From positions 1-64,000 of the forward strand of contig UQCF01000007.1 of NCBI GenBank assembly GCA_900539465.1: DNA of 64,000 nucleotides, read 5' to 3'. This DNA comes from an uncultured Ruminococcus sp. (GTDB lineage: Bacteria; Bacillota; Clostridia; Oscillospirales; Acutalibacteraceae). A program made the translations under genes and the position numbers. Below, in pieces: positions 44,262-53,556 of the stretch (positions are counted from its first letter, which is position 1; every line of letters begins with the position of its first letter). Under the pieces are notes generated by a model that saw only the letters and a program-made list of their open reading frames with translations, was not told the origin of the DNA and ran no database searches.

Positions 44262-46493
44262 TTACATACTTTCGTGGAAGGTTCTTGAAATTACTTCTCT
44301 CTGCTGTTCGCGCGAGAGCTTGCAGAAGTTGACCGCATAGCCCGAAACGCGGATTGTGAGGTTCGGGTAAAGTTCAGGGTTATTATATGCCGCAATGAGT
44401 GTTTCACGGCTTAATACGTTGACGTTGAGGTGGTGTGCCATTTGGGCAAAGTAGCCGTCCAGCAAGCTTGTGAGGTTGTTTATTCTCTCATCCTCTGTTT
44501 TACCGAGAGCCTGCGGAACTATTGAGAATGTGTTTGAAATTCCGTCGCGGCAGCAGCTGTAAGGCAGCTTTGCAACAGAGTTGAGCGAGGCAAGCGCGCC
44601 GTTTTTCTCTCTGCCGTGCATTGGGTTTGCACCGGGTGCAAAGGGCTCGCCTTTTTTGCGGCCGTCGGGTGTTGAACCCGTCTTTTTGCCGTAAACAACA
44701 TTCGATGTGATAGTGAGAATAGAAAGAGTTGCCTCTGCATTTTTATAAAGCTTGTGCTTTTTGAGCTCCTCATAAAATTTTGTTATCTGTTCGCAGGCAA
44801 TGGAGTCCACACGGTCATCGTCGTTGCCGAATGCGGGATATTCACCCTCGATTTCAAAATCGGTTATAAGACCCGATTCTTCGTCTCTTATGCAGCGAAC
44901 CTTTGCATATTTAATTGCAGAGAGAGAATCGGCAAGCACGCTCATACCCGCAACGCCGAACGCCATAAAGCGGTGAACATCTGTGTCGTGAAGAGCCATC
45001 TGCGTTTTTTCATATGCGTATTTATCGTGCATATAGTGGATTTGGTTCATGGTGTTTGCATACATTCTTGCAAGCCACGGGCGGTAAATATCGAGAAGCT
45101 CGGTTACCTTGTCATAGTCAAGATATTCGCCATCATAGCGCTCATGAACGGGGCCTACCTGAATAAGCTTGTTTTCGTCCATACCGCCGTTGAGCGACAT
45201 CAAAAGAAGCTTTGCAAGGTTTGCTCTTGCACCGAAGAACTGCATCTGCTTGCCTATCTTCATTGCAGAAACGCAGCAGGCAATCGCGTAATCATCGCCG
45301 TATATCGGGCGCATAAGGTCGTCGTTTTCATACTGAATAGCGTCTGTATCACAAGAAACCTTGGCACAAAAATGCTTGAAGTTTTGAGGCAAATTCTTTG
45401 ACCAAAGCACCGTGAGGTTCGGCTCTGCCGAGGGCTTGAGGTTATAGAGCGTATGAAGATAGCGGAAAGTGTTTTTTGTAACAAGAGTTCTGCCGTCCTC
45501 GCCTATGCCGCCGAGAGATTCTGTTATCCACATCGGGTCGCCGCCGAAGAGCTCGTTATATTCGGGCGTGCGAAGGTGCCTTGCCATGCGAAGCTTTAAA
45601 ACAAAATCATCAATAATTTCCTGAGCCTGCGACTCTGTGAGGGTGCCCTCTTTTAAATCGCGCTCAAAATAAATATCAAGGAATGTGGAAGTTCTGCCAA
45701 GGCTCATTGCAGCACCGTTTTGCTCCTTGTTTGCGGCAAGGTAGCCGAAATAAAGCCACTGAACGGCCTCTTTTGCATTTGTTGCCGGCTTTGAAATGTC
45801 ACAGCCGTAAAGCGCAGCCATTTCTTTGAGTTTGCCGAGAAAAGCTATCTGCTGAAAAAGCTCTTCAAGAAGTCTGATGTTGTCAACATCCATGTCGAGC
45901 TTGCCGTATTCGTCCTTGTCTTTTTGCTTTTCTTCTATAAGGCGGTCAATACCGTAGAGCGCAACACGGCGGTAGTCGCCTATAATACGTCCGCGGCCGT
46001 AAGCGTCCGGCAAACCTGTTATGAGTCCGCAGGTACGCGCGGCTCTTGTCTCTTTGTTATAAACTCTGAACACGCCGTCATTGTGCGTGGTGCGGTATTT
46101 AAACTCGGTCTCGACTTTTTCGGAAAGCTTGTATCCGTATGCCTCGCAGGCGGTTCTCGTCATTCTTATACCGCCGAACGGGTTTACGCCTCTTTTAAGA
46201 GGTGCATCTGTCTGAAAGCCCACGATTATTTCGTTGTCTTTATCAAGATAGCCGGGTGCGTAGTTTAAAAGCGACGAAGCGTTCTCTGTGTCAATGTCAA
46301 GAACTCCGCCTTTTTCGCGCTCAAGAGCCATAAGACCCTCTGCTTTTTTCAAAATGTCAGCGGTTCTTTCAGTCGGCTCTGCCAAAAAGTCGCCTGTGCC
46401 GGTATATGGTGTGTAGTTTTGCTGAATAAAGTCTCTTACGTCTATATTGTCTTGCCATTTTGTGCCGGCAAAACCTCTCCATGCGTCTTTCAT
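44262..46493 (-). CDS. pflB: Formate C-acetyltransferase (pyruvate formate-lyase)
   Basis: A 743-residue glycyl-radical enzyme converting pyruvate and CoA to acetyl-CoA and formate under anaerobiosis. The catalytic Cys-Cys pair is at 406-407 (IACCVS), and the radical glycine G718 lies in VSGYAVNF near the C-terminus. A normal start with AAGGAGG precedes it. Expression should respond to the ZTP riboswitch in the leader, linking formate supply (used in purine and folate metabolism) to ZMP/ZTP level. Confidence 0.97.
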   Translation of the reverse strand: MKDAWRGFAGTKWQDNIDVRDFIQQNYTPYTGTGDFLAEPTERTADILKKAEGLMALEREKGGVLDIDTENASSLLNYAPGYLDKDNEIIVGFQTDAPLKRGVNPFGGIRMTRTACEAYGYKLSEKVETEFKYRTTHNDGVFRVYNKETRAARTCGLITGLPDAYGRGRIIGDYRRVALYGIDRLIEEKQKDKDEYGKLDMDVDNIRLLEELFQQIAFLGKLKEMAALYGCDISKPATNAKEAVQWLYFGYLAANKEQNGAAMSLGRTSTFLDIYFERDLKEGTLTESQAQEIIDDFVLKLRMARHLRTPEYNELFGGDPMWITESLGGIGEDGRTLVTKNTFRYLHTLYNLKPSAEPNLTVLWSKNLPQNFKHFCAKVSCDTDAIQYENDDLMRPIYGDDYAIACCVSAMKIGKQMQFFGARANLAKLLLMSLNGGMDENKLIQVGPVHERYDGEYLDYDKVTELLDIYRPWLARMYANTMNQIHYMHDKYAYEKTQMALHDTDVHRFMAFGVAGMSVLADSLSAIKYAKVRCIRDEESGLITDFEIEGEYPAFGNDDDRVDSIACEQITKFYEELKKHKLYKNAEATLSILTITSNVVYGKKTGSTPDGRKKGEPFAPGANPMHGREKNGALASLNSVAKLPYSCCRDGISNTFSIVPQALGKTEDERINNLTSLLDGYFAQMAHHLNVNVLSRETLIAAYNNPELYPNLTIRVSGYAVNFCKLSREQQREVISRTFHESM

Positions 46494-46535
46494 TTGCTTT
46501 TCCTCCTTGGATAATGAGCTTGTATGCCGCTCTTT

Positions 46536-46570
46536 ATAAAAAAGGGCAGCATCGTATTTTGATGCTGCCC
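46536..46570 (-). terminator. Riboswitch expression-platform terminator before pflB
   Basis: GGGCAGCATC pairs perfectly with GATGCTGCCC. On the minus strand it is followed by TTTTTTAT. The left arm (transcript sense) overlaps the final GGGCA of the aptamer, so ligand-bound aptamer and terminator compete. Confidence 0.9.
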
Positions 46571-46640
46571 AGACGGTCGGCTGATGTCGGCATTCATTCC
46601 CCTGTGGTTGCCCACATAATCCGTCAGTAGTGAATGCCCT
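46566..46640 (-). ncRNA. ZTP/ZMP riboswitch (pfl motif) aptamer
   Basis: The minus-strand leader of pflB carries the pfl-motif landmarks. A P1 stem (GGCATTCA / TGAATGCC) encloses TGACGG and the hairpin GTGGGCAACCACAGGGGA. The 3' pseudoknot segment reads GCCGACCGTCTGGGCA. This class senses ZTP/ZMP, which accumulate when 10-formyl-THF is short, and turns on pfl and purine genes. Here ligand binding should prevent the adjacent terminator, so pflB rises and supplies formate. AT-rich sequence from 46682 to 46868 holds nothing else. Confidence 0.88.
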
Positions 46641-46652
46641 GTTGCAATGTTG

Positions 46653-46681
46653 ATTATATCACAGCTTGAAATTCAAGTCAA
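46653..46681 (-). promoter_or_regulatory. Promoter of pflBA
   Basis: On the minus strand TTGACT (46681-46676), 17 bp, TATAAT (46658-46653) with extended TGA. The predicted start (about 46646) is a few bases before the aptamer. Confidence 0.85.
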
Positions 46682-46868
46682 TATCTTTTTTAAGAATAAT
46701 TACTATTATTATTTTCTAAAAAATATTATTTATGCCTCAAAAGCTAATTTTTTGAACCTGAAAAACCGAGCTTTGCAAGAAAATCTGTGCTTGAAATCTT
46801 AGAATGTAACAGTAATAAATATTACAAACAGACAATTATGTTTAAATCGCCAAAATTTTAAATTTTAG

Positions 46869-46902
46869 TAAAAAAGAACTGCCGCCGAATGCAACAGTTC
46901 TT
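46869..46902 (-). terminator. Terminator of the murE/femX-like operon
   Basis: AAGAACTG pairs with CAGTTCTT, followed on the minus strand by TTTTTTAC, just after the stop at 46912. Confidence 0.85.
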
Positions 46903-46911
46903 AATATTACA

Positions 46912-48153
46912 TTATTTATCGTTAGGTCCGTTTACAAACCACGGCAAACATTCGCGGTCTATTTCTTCTGTATTGTCCTCGTTAACATGAAATTGGATTT
47001 TGTAAAATGCACCGACATAGGTCGAACTTCCGTCAGAATATGTTTTAGCTTCAACCGAGAAGAACGGTGTGTACCAATTTTTTACGAGGATAATATCGGT
47101 TAAAAACATACCGAGCCATATTATAACGGGTACGGCAACGGCTATTACAACAGTTATAATTTTACGTTTTTTGTTATTTGAGTTTTTGCCGGGCGCGTTC
47201 TCTCTTTCGGTTTTTGCTTTTTTAGGAGCTTTCGGCGCCTTTTCTTTTTTGATTTTTATTTTTGACGGTTTTGAATCGGAAAAATCATCTTCCTTATTCG
47301 CTTTGCTTGCCGCATCCAAAAGAGCAGAGACAAAGGCGGATTTTTTACCCTGCTTTATAACCTTTATATCGTTGTCGTCGTCAAGATCCGAAAATTCGTC
47401 TGCGCCGTCTTCTTGCACAGAAACGTCCTCTTCTGTGGGCTCGGAGTATATATCCTCGATTTTTTCTTCGCTTTCTTCATAAAATGCTTCTGACGGAGCT
47501 TTTTCCTGCACTTCGGGCTCGTCTGAAATAGGCTCTTCGTCATAATCTGTGCTGCCGGAGAGATACCACGACGGAGGGTTATCGTCTTCTTTCGGCAGCG
47601 TTTCGGGAGTGTCAGCGGTTGAATATATATCCTCGGCAGGCTCGTCGATTTCTTCTGCCGGAGCTTCTTCCTGTGCTTTAGGTTCTTCCGATACCGGTTC
47701 TTCTCTGTAATCAACACTGCCGGAGAGATACCATGCAGGAGAATCGTCATCTGTAATTTCGGGGATTGCGCTTGCCTTCTCGTCTTTTTCATATGAAAAA
47801 ACATCGCCGTCATCTAAAATAACGGTTTCGTCATACAAATCGTTTTCATATGATTTTATTTTATCGGAATTTTCTTTTTCACCGTCAAAAGTAAAAGAAT
47901 GTTCCGAATATATATCATCACCGTCGGAGTCTTCACCGAGGGTCGGCAAATCTTCGCCGTCATTGCCGCGGTCATAGGTAAAAATGTCGGTTACCGTTTC
48001 TTTTGCGGGGGTGTTATTTGCATCTTTCTCGTCTTCGGGCTCTTCTTTGCTGTCTCCATCGTCATAGGCCGAGTATTTTGCCTTGAGAAATTCAAGATTT
48101 GAGAGAAAATCATCCTCATCAAAACCGAGAGAGTTAAGCTTGTTGTCACTCAT
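46912..48153 (-). CDS. Acidic single-pass membrane protein with internal repeat
   Basis: A 413-residue protein of unknown function. Residues 1-260 are strongly acidic (Asp/Glu-rich, predicted disordered) and hold two copies of a module beginning WYLSGS-DY and continuing EEP-S-EP and AP-E (near 140-180 and 190-240). A Lys-rich stretch (about 290-330) precedes a membrane helix (about 332-355), and a short extracytoplasmic domain ends in the C-terminus. The start overlaps the upstream methyltransferase stop by 8 bases. The 3' position in a murE-femX operon suggests a cell-envelope role, but this is inference. Confidence 0.75.
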   Translation of the reverse strand: MSDNKLNSLGFDEDDFLSNLEFLKAKYSAYDDGDSKEEPEDEKDANNTPAKETVTDIFTYDRGNDGEDLPTLGEDSDGDDIYSEHSFTFDGEKENSDKIKSYENDLYDETVILDDGDVFSYEKDEKASAIPEITDDDSPAWYLSGSVDYREEPVSEEPKAQEEAPAEEIDEPAEDIYSTADTPETLPKEDDNPPSWYLSGSTDYDEEPISDEPEVQEKAPSEAFYEESEEKIEDIYSEPTEEDVSVQEDGADEFSDLDDDNDIKVIKQGKKSAFVSALLDAASKANKEDDFSDSKPSKIKIKKEKAPKAPKKAKTERENAPGKNSNNKKRKIITVVIAVAVPVIIWLGMFLTDIILVKNWYTPFFSVEAKTYSDGSSTYVGAFYKIQFHVNEDNTEEIDRECLPWFVNGPNDK

Positions 48154-48781
48154 ACCAATTATTCTCCTTCGGGTTAAATTTAAAATATGATATATGATAC
48201 GGTTTTTGATATTTTCTTTCCACCGTCATTTGACCGAGAAGCTCCCAGTCAAAAAATTCATCGCCGTAAAGGTCAAAACAATAAATCACAATGATTTCTT
48301 TTTTTGCCGCAAGCTCGGCGGCTTTTTTAAAACTGCGAATATGTTCGCGGTCAAACGGGTTAAAAAGATAATAAACATCGACAGAGGGAACGCTGTCGGT
48401 TACTTTTTCTATGATTATATCAACGTTTTTTCTTTTCTGCAACCGTGCTTTTAAGGGAGAGGCAAATTTTTTGTTCGCGTCAATGCCGATTATCTTGCCT
48501 TTAAAGCCTTTTTTAAAAAGATAATATATAACTCTGCCCTTGCCGCAGCCGATGTCGGCAAAGCTGTTAAAACCGTTTAAATCAATAAATTTAAAAATTT
48601 CTTTTAAAGCCCTGTAATCCGTGCTTTGCGTTCCGTAAAGCCCCTCTTTCCTGAAAGGCGAGTCATATGTTCCGCCGAGAAAGCTTTTTGCAAAGTGAAA
48701 ATCAAGGATAAGTTCCTTTATCTTTATGCAAGTCAAATAAATACGTCTTTTTACTTTAAAAAGAAACGTTACTTTTTCCAT
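48146..48781 (-). CDS. Class I SAM-dependent methyltransferase
   Basis: A 211-residue protein with the SAM-binding motif ADIGCGKGRV near residue 75, an acidic residue in GIDANK (motif II) and YLFNPFD (motif IV-like). The substrate is unknown; small RNA-, protein- or cell-wall-related targets are all possible. It is 1 base after the femX-like stop and overlaps the downstream acidic protein gene, so all are co-expressed. Confidence 0.82.
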   Translation of the reverse strand: MEKVTFLFKVKRRIYLTCIKIKELILDFHFAKSFLGGTYDSPFRKEGLYGTQSTDYRALKEIFKFIDLNGFNSFADIGCGKGRVIYYLFKKGFKGKIIGIDANKKFASPLKARLQKRKNVDIIIEKVTDSVPSVDVYYLFNPFDREHIRSFKKAAELAAKKEIIVIYCFDLYGDEFFDWELLGQMTVERKYQKPYHISYFKFNPKENNWYE

Positions 48782-48782
48782 A

Positions 48783-50123
48783 TCATTTTTTTGCGTTTCT
48801 TAAAATTTTGAGAAGCTTCACTTTATATTTTTTGACCTGCGGTATAAGTTTATCATACATATCATAGCGAAGTTTGTTGTTAATTAAAACATATTCGCCG
48901 AGAAATTCATAAAGATTTGCACCGAGGCTCGCTTTGAATGAATTGATACCCTTGAAATTCTCTTTTGGGGTAAGAAGACCGAGCGGTTCTGTTTTATCAT
49001 CGGGAATGTTGAGGTTATCCACAAGCACATATCCGAGGTCGTGATAATCACACTTTTGGTCTATACTTTCGCAAAGGCGAAGGTAGTTTACAAAGTGGCT
49101 GGGTCTTGTTTCGTTTCTTAAAACGTTTATACTTCCGCCGAAAAGGCAGCTTGCAACGCCGCCGTAGCGAATTGTAAGACCCGCAGCGACCACAAATTTA
49201 TCTTTGTCTGAAAATTCCGCCGCTTTTGTGAGCCTGATTTTATAATTTTCGGACTGTTGCTTGAGCGTTTCATTCTCATTTGCAAGTCTGTTTTTGATGC
49301 TCTCGCGCGTAGTCTCCATTTTTTCAAGATTTTTTTGAAGCTGTGCACGGCGGTCTGCTTCAAGGGTGGCGTCAACGTTTTTATCATAATAGATAAGCGT
49401 AAGATCCATGCAGTCGCTGAATACTCGCATCAACTTTTTGATATAGTCGGAATTTTTTTCTATAAAGCTGTCTCTTTCGGAGGTTGTACGCATAACCTCG
49501 GCAAAGTCCTCAAGAATTTGCTCATCGCGCTCAACATCTTCATAAAATGCGCGGCGGCTGACAAGACCTCTCGACTCACCGATTCTTACGCTGTAGCGAA
49601 CGCCTTTTTCGCACTTTTTCAAAAGCTGTTTGGCGGTGAACATCTCGCCGTTTTCGTCTTTGAGCGGAATCATATACTGTATGGGCGACTTGTAGATGTA
49701 TCTTGCCGCGTCATGGTTAAGAGTATAGCCGCAGTCAATTAAAAGCTTGTGGAGTTTAAGACCCTGTGCGGTTGTTTCATCGTTTATTCTAAGCGGAATA
49801 TGGGGGTCTGTGATAAGTGCGGTTATGCCGTGCTTTTTGAGCTGTGTTTTCATAAACTCGGTGAAAGCTCTGATTGTTTCTTCGTCCGAGTAATCGGTAA
49901 CGGGTCCGTCGGGAATATACCATATCTTTCCGCAAAGCGAAAGGTTTCTCTCAAGCACAAGGCAGGCAAGAACACGCTCGTCCTCTTTAAAGCCGCAGAA
50001 AAAATACGGCTTCCACGCAGTCTTGACCTGCGGCCAGCGTGAGCACTGTATAAACGAGCCTTTTCTTTCGTTTATGAATTTATCATATTCTTTAAGGTCT
50101 TTTTCTTCTTTGAATTCAAGCAT
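48783..50123 (-). CDS. FemAB/FemX-family aminoacyltransferase
   Basis: A 446-residue protein of the FemABX family, which transfers amino acids from aminoacyl-tRNA to peptidoglycan precursors. The two GNAT-like domains are visible (QCSRWPQVK at the start; GGIS-like VVAAGLTIRYGGVASCLFGG and NYLRLCESIDQKCDYHDLGYV later), with a coiled-coil arm of about residues 250-300 (helical hairpin) typical for tRNA binding. The amino acid added is unknown. It overlaps murE by 8 bases. GGAGG precedes its ATG. Confidence 0.88.
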   Translation of the reverse strand: MLEFKEEKDLKEYDKFINERKGSFIQCSRWPQVKTAWKPYFFCGFKEDERVLACLVLERNLSLCGKIWYIPDGPVTDYSDEETIRAFTEFMKTQLKKHGITALITDPHIPLRINDETTAQGLKLHKLLIDCGYTLNHDAARYIYKSPIQYMIPLKDENGEMFTAKQLLKKCEKGVRYSVRIGESRGLVSRRAFYEDVERDEQILEDFAEVMRTTSERDSFIEKNSDYIKKLMRVFSDCMDLTLIYYDKNVDATLEADRRAQLQKNLEKMETTRESIKNRLANENETLKQQSENYKIRLTKAAEFSDKDKFVVAAGLTIRYGGVASCLFGGSINVLRNETRPSHFVNYLRLCESIDQKCDYHDLGYVLVDNLNIPDDKTEPLGLLTPKENFKGINSFKASLGANLYEFLGEYVLINNKLRYDMYDKLIPQVKKYKVKLLKILRNAKK

Positions 50124-51585
50124 TTTCTTTCCTCCGCAAAAAATCGTTTATACATTCAAGCTCCGAGAACGGTACTTTTTTGCCCTCTATAAGCTGATAT
50201 TCTTCATGGCCTTTGCCCGCAAAAAGAATTATATCACCCGGCCTAGCAATTTCAAGAGCTTTTTCTATCGCTTTTTTTCTGTCGGGTTCTTTTATATATT
50301 TGCCGTTTACTTCGTCCACGGCTTTTGCAATGTCGTTCACAACGTTCATCGGGTCCTCAAAATCGGGATTATCGGACGTGATAACGCACAAATCGCACAT
50401 TGAGCCTGCAACAAGACCCATTTCACGGCGGCGCTCCTGCGTTCTGCCGCCTACGGAGCCGAATACGCAGATTATTCTGCCGCTTCCTTTATAAACATAA
50501 AGAGTTTCTATTATGCTTTTAAGGCTCAGACCGTTGTGCGCGTAGTCTATGATAATATCAAAGTCTTTGTCGGTTCTCACCGTTTCGGCACGGCCTTTGA
50601 CCTTGGCATTTTCAACCGCTTTTGCGGCATTGCCGAGATTTGCGCCCAAAGCCTCTGCAACGCCTATCGAGGCAAGAATGTTATAAACATTAAACGTGCC
50701 GGGCAGGGGAGAGGTTATGTGCATATCGTCGCCGAATGCGCGGCAGTCAAACTCAATGCCCATGTGCGTGCGCGTTCTGAGCGGCGAAACGTTTTTTGCA
50801 CTTATGTCATAGCCGCTGTCAAGACCGTAAGATATAATTCTGCATTTGCAGTTTTTCTTCATAATTGTGTATGCTTCGTCGTCATAATTCATAACGGCGG
50901 TGTCGCATCTTTCAAAAAGCACGGATTTCCAGTAGGCGTATTCGCTGAAAGAGTCATGCTCCAGCGGGCCTATATGGTCGGGCGAAAGATTTGTAAAAAC
51001 ACCTGCGGCAAATTGTATGCCGTCAACTCTGCCGTGCTTAAGACCGAGCGACGAAACCTCAAGCGCAACGGCTTTGCAGCCCATATCGAGCATAGCGCGC
51101 ATAATTTTTTGAAGCTCTATTGATTCGGGAGTAGTGTTTTCGGTAGGCAGTTTAACACCGTTAAATTCCGCGCCGACAGTGCCTATAATGCCGGTAGGAA
51201 TACCTGCCGAGCAGAGAATGTCTTTAACCAGGTGAGCTGTGGTGGTCTTTCCTTTAGTGCCGGTTATGCCTACGACTTTGATTTCGTCATACGGATGCGA
51301 ATAAAAATTATCGCCTGCAAGACGCAAAGCTTTTCTCGTGTTCTCCACAATAAAAGTCTGCGCGTCGGAGGGGAGCGCAACTTCTTTTTCACACAAAAAC
51401 ACGCGTGCGCCGTTTTTATATGCGCTCTCGGCAAATTTATGACCGTCAAGCTTCAAGCCCGTGAGGCAAACAAACAACGTGCCCTCGGCGGCTTTTCGCG
51501 AGTCATAAACAATATCTTTTACTTCGGCGTCCTCTTTTATTTTGTCTGCCGAAATTATTCCGTTAAGAATCTTAGAAAGTTTCAA
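50116..51585 (-). CDS. murE: UDP-N-acetylmuramyl-tripeptide synthetase MurE
   Basis: A 489-residue Mur ligase adding the third amino acid of the stem peptide. The P-loop is GITGTKGKTTTAHL; TTPESIELQ and the carbamoyl-Lys region are present. The substrate-specificity motif is DNPDFEDP, whereas the meso-DAP enzymes have DNPR; the following GKGHEEYQ resembles DAP types. Third-residue identity (meso-DAP versus another diamino acid) is therefore open. The start is TTG at 51585 with GGGGAG 8 bases upstream. It overlaps the FemX-like gene. Confidence 0.94.
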   Translation of the reverse strand: MKLSKILNGIISADKIKEDAEVKDIVYDSRKAAEGTLFVCLTGLKLDGHKFAESAYKNGARVFLCEKEVALPSDAQTFIVENTRKALRLAGDNFYSHPYDEIKVVGITGTKGKTTTAHLVKDILCSAGIPTGIIGTVGAEFNGVKLPTENTTPESIELQKIMRAMLDMGCKAVALEVSSLGLKHGRVDGIQFAAGVFTNLSPDHIGPLEHDSFSEYAYWKSVLFERCDTAVMNYDDEAYTIMKKNCKCRIISYGLDSGYDISAKNVSPLRTRTHMGIEFDCRAFGDDMHITSPLPGTFNVYNILASIGVAEALGANLGNAAKAVENAKVKGRAETVRTDKDFDIIIDYAHNGLSLKSIIETLYVYKGSGRIICVFGSVGGRTQERRREMGLVAGSMCDLCVITSDNPDFEDPMNVVNDIAKAVDEVNGKYIKEPDRKKAIEKALEIARPGDIILFAGKGHEEYQLIEGKKVPFSELECINDFLRRKENA

Positions 51586-51643
51586 TTTTATTTCTCCCCG
51601 AAGATGTTTTATTTAATGTATATGCACATTTAGGCGCGGTATA

Positions 51644-53002
51644 TTATTTCACCGAGTCAAACACAGCGGCACATTCGCAGTGCGGTGTGCGCGGGAACAT
51701 ATCTACCGGTGTGGCTTCGGTCAGATTATAACCGAGCTCCGATAAAATTTTGCTGTCACGCGCGAGGGTTGCGCTGTCGCAGGATATATATACTATTTTT
51801 TGGGGCGAAATATCGCAAAGGGTGTTTAAAAGCTCTTTGCTGCAGCCCTTTCTCGGCGGGTCAACAATAACGGTGTCGATTTTTATGTTTTCTTCTTTAA
51901 TTTTATCTGCGGCAAAAGAAGCGTCGCCGCAAATAAATTCGGCATTTTTTATTCCGTTGATTTCGGCGTTTTTCTTTGCGTCCTCAACAGCCTGCGGAAC
52001 AACTTCAACACCGATAATTTTTTTTGCTTTCTTTGCCATTGTCAGACCGATTGTGCCCGTTCCGCAATAAAGGTCAAGCACTGTTTCATTGCCGGTGAGG
52101 CACGCATATTCCGCCGCCTTTTCATAAAGAAGCTCTGCGGTATCGTGATTGACCTGATAAAATGACTGCGGAGAAATTCTGAATTTAAGCGAGCAAAGCT
52201 CGTCCGTAATATACGGCTCGCCGAATAGAATTTTATATTTGTCACCGAGTACAACATTTGTATCTTTTTTGTTTATGTTGAGCATAAAGCTTTTAAGATT
52301 CGGCAAAGCGTCTTTAAGCTCAAACAAAAGCTCGTCCGAAAAAGGCAGATCGTTGCCGTTGATAACGGCACAGACCATTATTTCACCTGTTGACGGTGCT
52401 TTTCTTATGTATATGTGGCGAAGCAGACCTTTTTTGCTTTTTTCATCATAGACCGAAGTTTTAAAAAGTCTGATATGGTTTCTGAATATATCGGTGACGG
52501 TTTTAAATTCTTCGGGCTGTAAAAGACATTCCGAGCAGTCGATAACATTGTGAGAATGTTCCGAATAAAATCCGATTTTTGCAAGGTTATATTTATCCGC
52601 TCTTACGGGGTACTGCGCCTTGTTGCGGTAGCGGCTTTGGCTGACGCTCGGAATTATCGGTTTAATGTTTGCCTCAATGCCGGCAATGCGCGCAAAATTT
52701 TCTTTGATTTGCGTTTGCTTTATTTTTAATTCTTCGCTGTATTTTATGTGAGAAAACGCACATCCGCCGCAGCTTTTAGAAACAGGACATTCGGGCTCCG
52801 TCCTCATGGGAGAGGGGTGAATGACTTTAATGAGCTTGCCGACGGCATAGTTCGGTTTTGCTTTGATAATGTGGGCAAGCACATGGTCGCCCGGGGCGGT
52901 ATTGGCAACAAAAACGGTCATGCCGTTGTGCCGCCCCACTCCGCTGCCGAGAGATGTGCAGGAATCTATGTTTAATGTTATCTCTTCATTCTTTTTGAGC
53001 AT
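51644..53002 (-). CDS. 23S rRNA (uracil-5-)-methyltransferase, RlmCD/RumA type
   Basis: A 452-residue TrmA-family enzyme forming 5-methyluridine in rRNA. It has an N-terminal TRAM domain (residues 1-60), a [4Fe-4S] cysteine set beginning CPVSKSCGGCAF, the SAM domain with LDLYCGTGTIGL, and the catalytic motif VDPPRKG plus YISCD. RlmCD in Firmicutes modifies U747 and U1939. The start 53002 has GGAG 7 bases upstream; an ATG at 53017 is less fitting. It is first in the operon with murE. Confidence 0.93.
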   Translation of the reverse strand: MLKKNEEITLNIDSCTSLGSGVGRHNGMTVFVANTAPGDHVLAHIIKAKPNYAVGKLIKVIHPSPMRTEPECPVSKSCGGCAFSHIKYSEELKIKQTQIKENFARIAGIEANIKPIIPSVSQSRYRNKAQYPVRADKYNLAKIGFYSEHSHNVIDCSECLLQPEEFKTVTDIFRNHIRLFKTSVYDEKSKKGLLRHIYIRKAPSTGEIMVCAVINGNDLPFSDELLFELKDALPNLKSFMLNINKKDTNVVLGDKYKILFGEPYITDELCSLKFRISPQSFYQVNHDTAELLYEKAAEYACLTGNETVLDLYCGTGTIGLTMAKKAKKIIGVEVVPQAVEDAKKNAEINGIKNAEFICGDASFAADKIKEENIKIDTVIVDPPRKGCSKELLNTLCDISPQKIVYISCDSATLARDSKILSELGYNLTEATPVDMFPRTPHCECAAVFDSVK

Positions 53003-53032
53003 TTTAATTCTCCGCAATAATTTATACCCTAT

Positions 53033-53061
53033 ATTATAACATATAATAATGCAAATTTAAA
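53033..53061 (-). promoter_or_regulatory. Promoter of the rlmCD-murE operon
   Basis: On the minus strand TTTAAA (53061-53056), 17 bp, TATAAT (53038-53033) with an extended TGT. Confidence 0.6.
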
Positions 53062-53125
53062 GTTTTTTCGGCGATGCAAATAAAATTATATTTTAAATGT
53101 TTGGATGTATGAAATTACCGCACAA

Positions 53126-53220
53126 TCGCCTCAGTTTTGGGGAAGGCGGCACGGCGAAGCCGTGACGGAGGGGTTCAAACCGGCGGCATGAGGGCATGCC
53201 GCCCTACACAATAGCCGCAC
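53126..53220 (+). repeat. Interspersed palindromic repeat, copy 2
   Basis: It contains the CACGGCGAAGCCGTG core (53150-53164), ACGGAGGGG and the second module CGGCGGCATGAGGGC (53181-53207, ending GCCCTAC), in the same order as later copies. It fills the gap between the rlmCD promoter and the small XRE gene. Confidence 0.8.
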
Positions 53221-53229
53221 TGCTTTTTG

Positions 53230-53466
53230 CTATTTTAAAAGCTCATCATACGTCGTGGATAATACATCTCTTATTCCTCTCAGTTGAGTGGCTTTTATGT
53301 GCTGAATCTCTCTTTCTATTTTTACAAGTGTTTCTCTTGTCATTTCAACGCCTATCAGCTGAAGCTTAACAACCAGTTCCGTTTGTCCCATGCCGCGCAT
53401 TTTTCTTATTTCGCGAATGTTTTTTCCAATGTGTATTTCGTCCTGCTTAATTTTTTGCTCTTCCAT
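53230..53466 (-). CDS. Small XRE-type helix-turn-helix regulator
   Basis: A 78-residue Cro/CI-family DNA-binding protein consisting almost solely of an HTH domain (IREIRKMRGMGQTELVVKL, residues 18-36). GAGGTGA precedes the ATG. A 9-bp inverted repeat lies 67-90 bases upstream, overlapping its promoter region, so autoregulation is likely. No toxin partner or phage gene is adjacent. The gene sits between repeat copies, in an accessory stretch. Confidence 0.8.
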   Translation of the reverse strand: MEEQKIKQDEIHIGKNIREIRKMRGMGQTELVVKLQLIGVEMTRETLVKIEREIQHIKATQLRGIRDVLSTTYDELLK

Positions 53467-53532
53467 ATACTCACCTCAAAAAGAACCGTTTTTAGTCCAT
53501 TTTTACTTGATTATATGGTATTAGTGTGCTAC

Positions 53533-53556
53533 AATAGGACTAATATCAGTCCTATT
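53533..53556. promoter_or_regulatory. Perfect inverted repeat, candidate operator
   Basis: AATAGGACT (53533-53541), a 6-base spacer AATATC, AGTCCTATT (53548-53556). It overlaps the -35 region of the minus-strand promoter for the XRE gene (TATAAT at 53515-53510). On the plus strand TTGACG (53556-53561) begins at its edge. It is probably the site of the small regulator. Confidence 0.6.

Noticed and set aside
44754..45401. A 215-codon plus-strand frame inside pflB
   Set aside because: Antisense shadow of a conserved gene with normal codon use on the other strand.
46536..46640. THF riboswitch considered for the pflB leader
   Set aside because: The GTGGGCAACCACAGGGGA hairpin and GCCGACCGTCTGGGCA end match the ZTP (pfl) class, and the THF core is absent.
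50536..51123. A 195-codon plus-strand frame inside murE
   Set aside because: Antisense shadow; murE is full-length and canonical.
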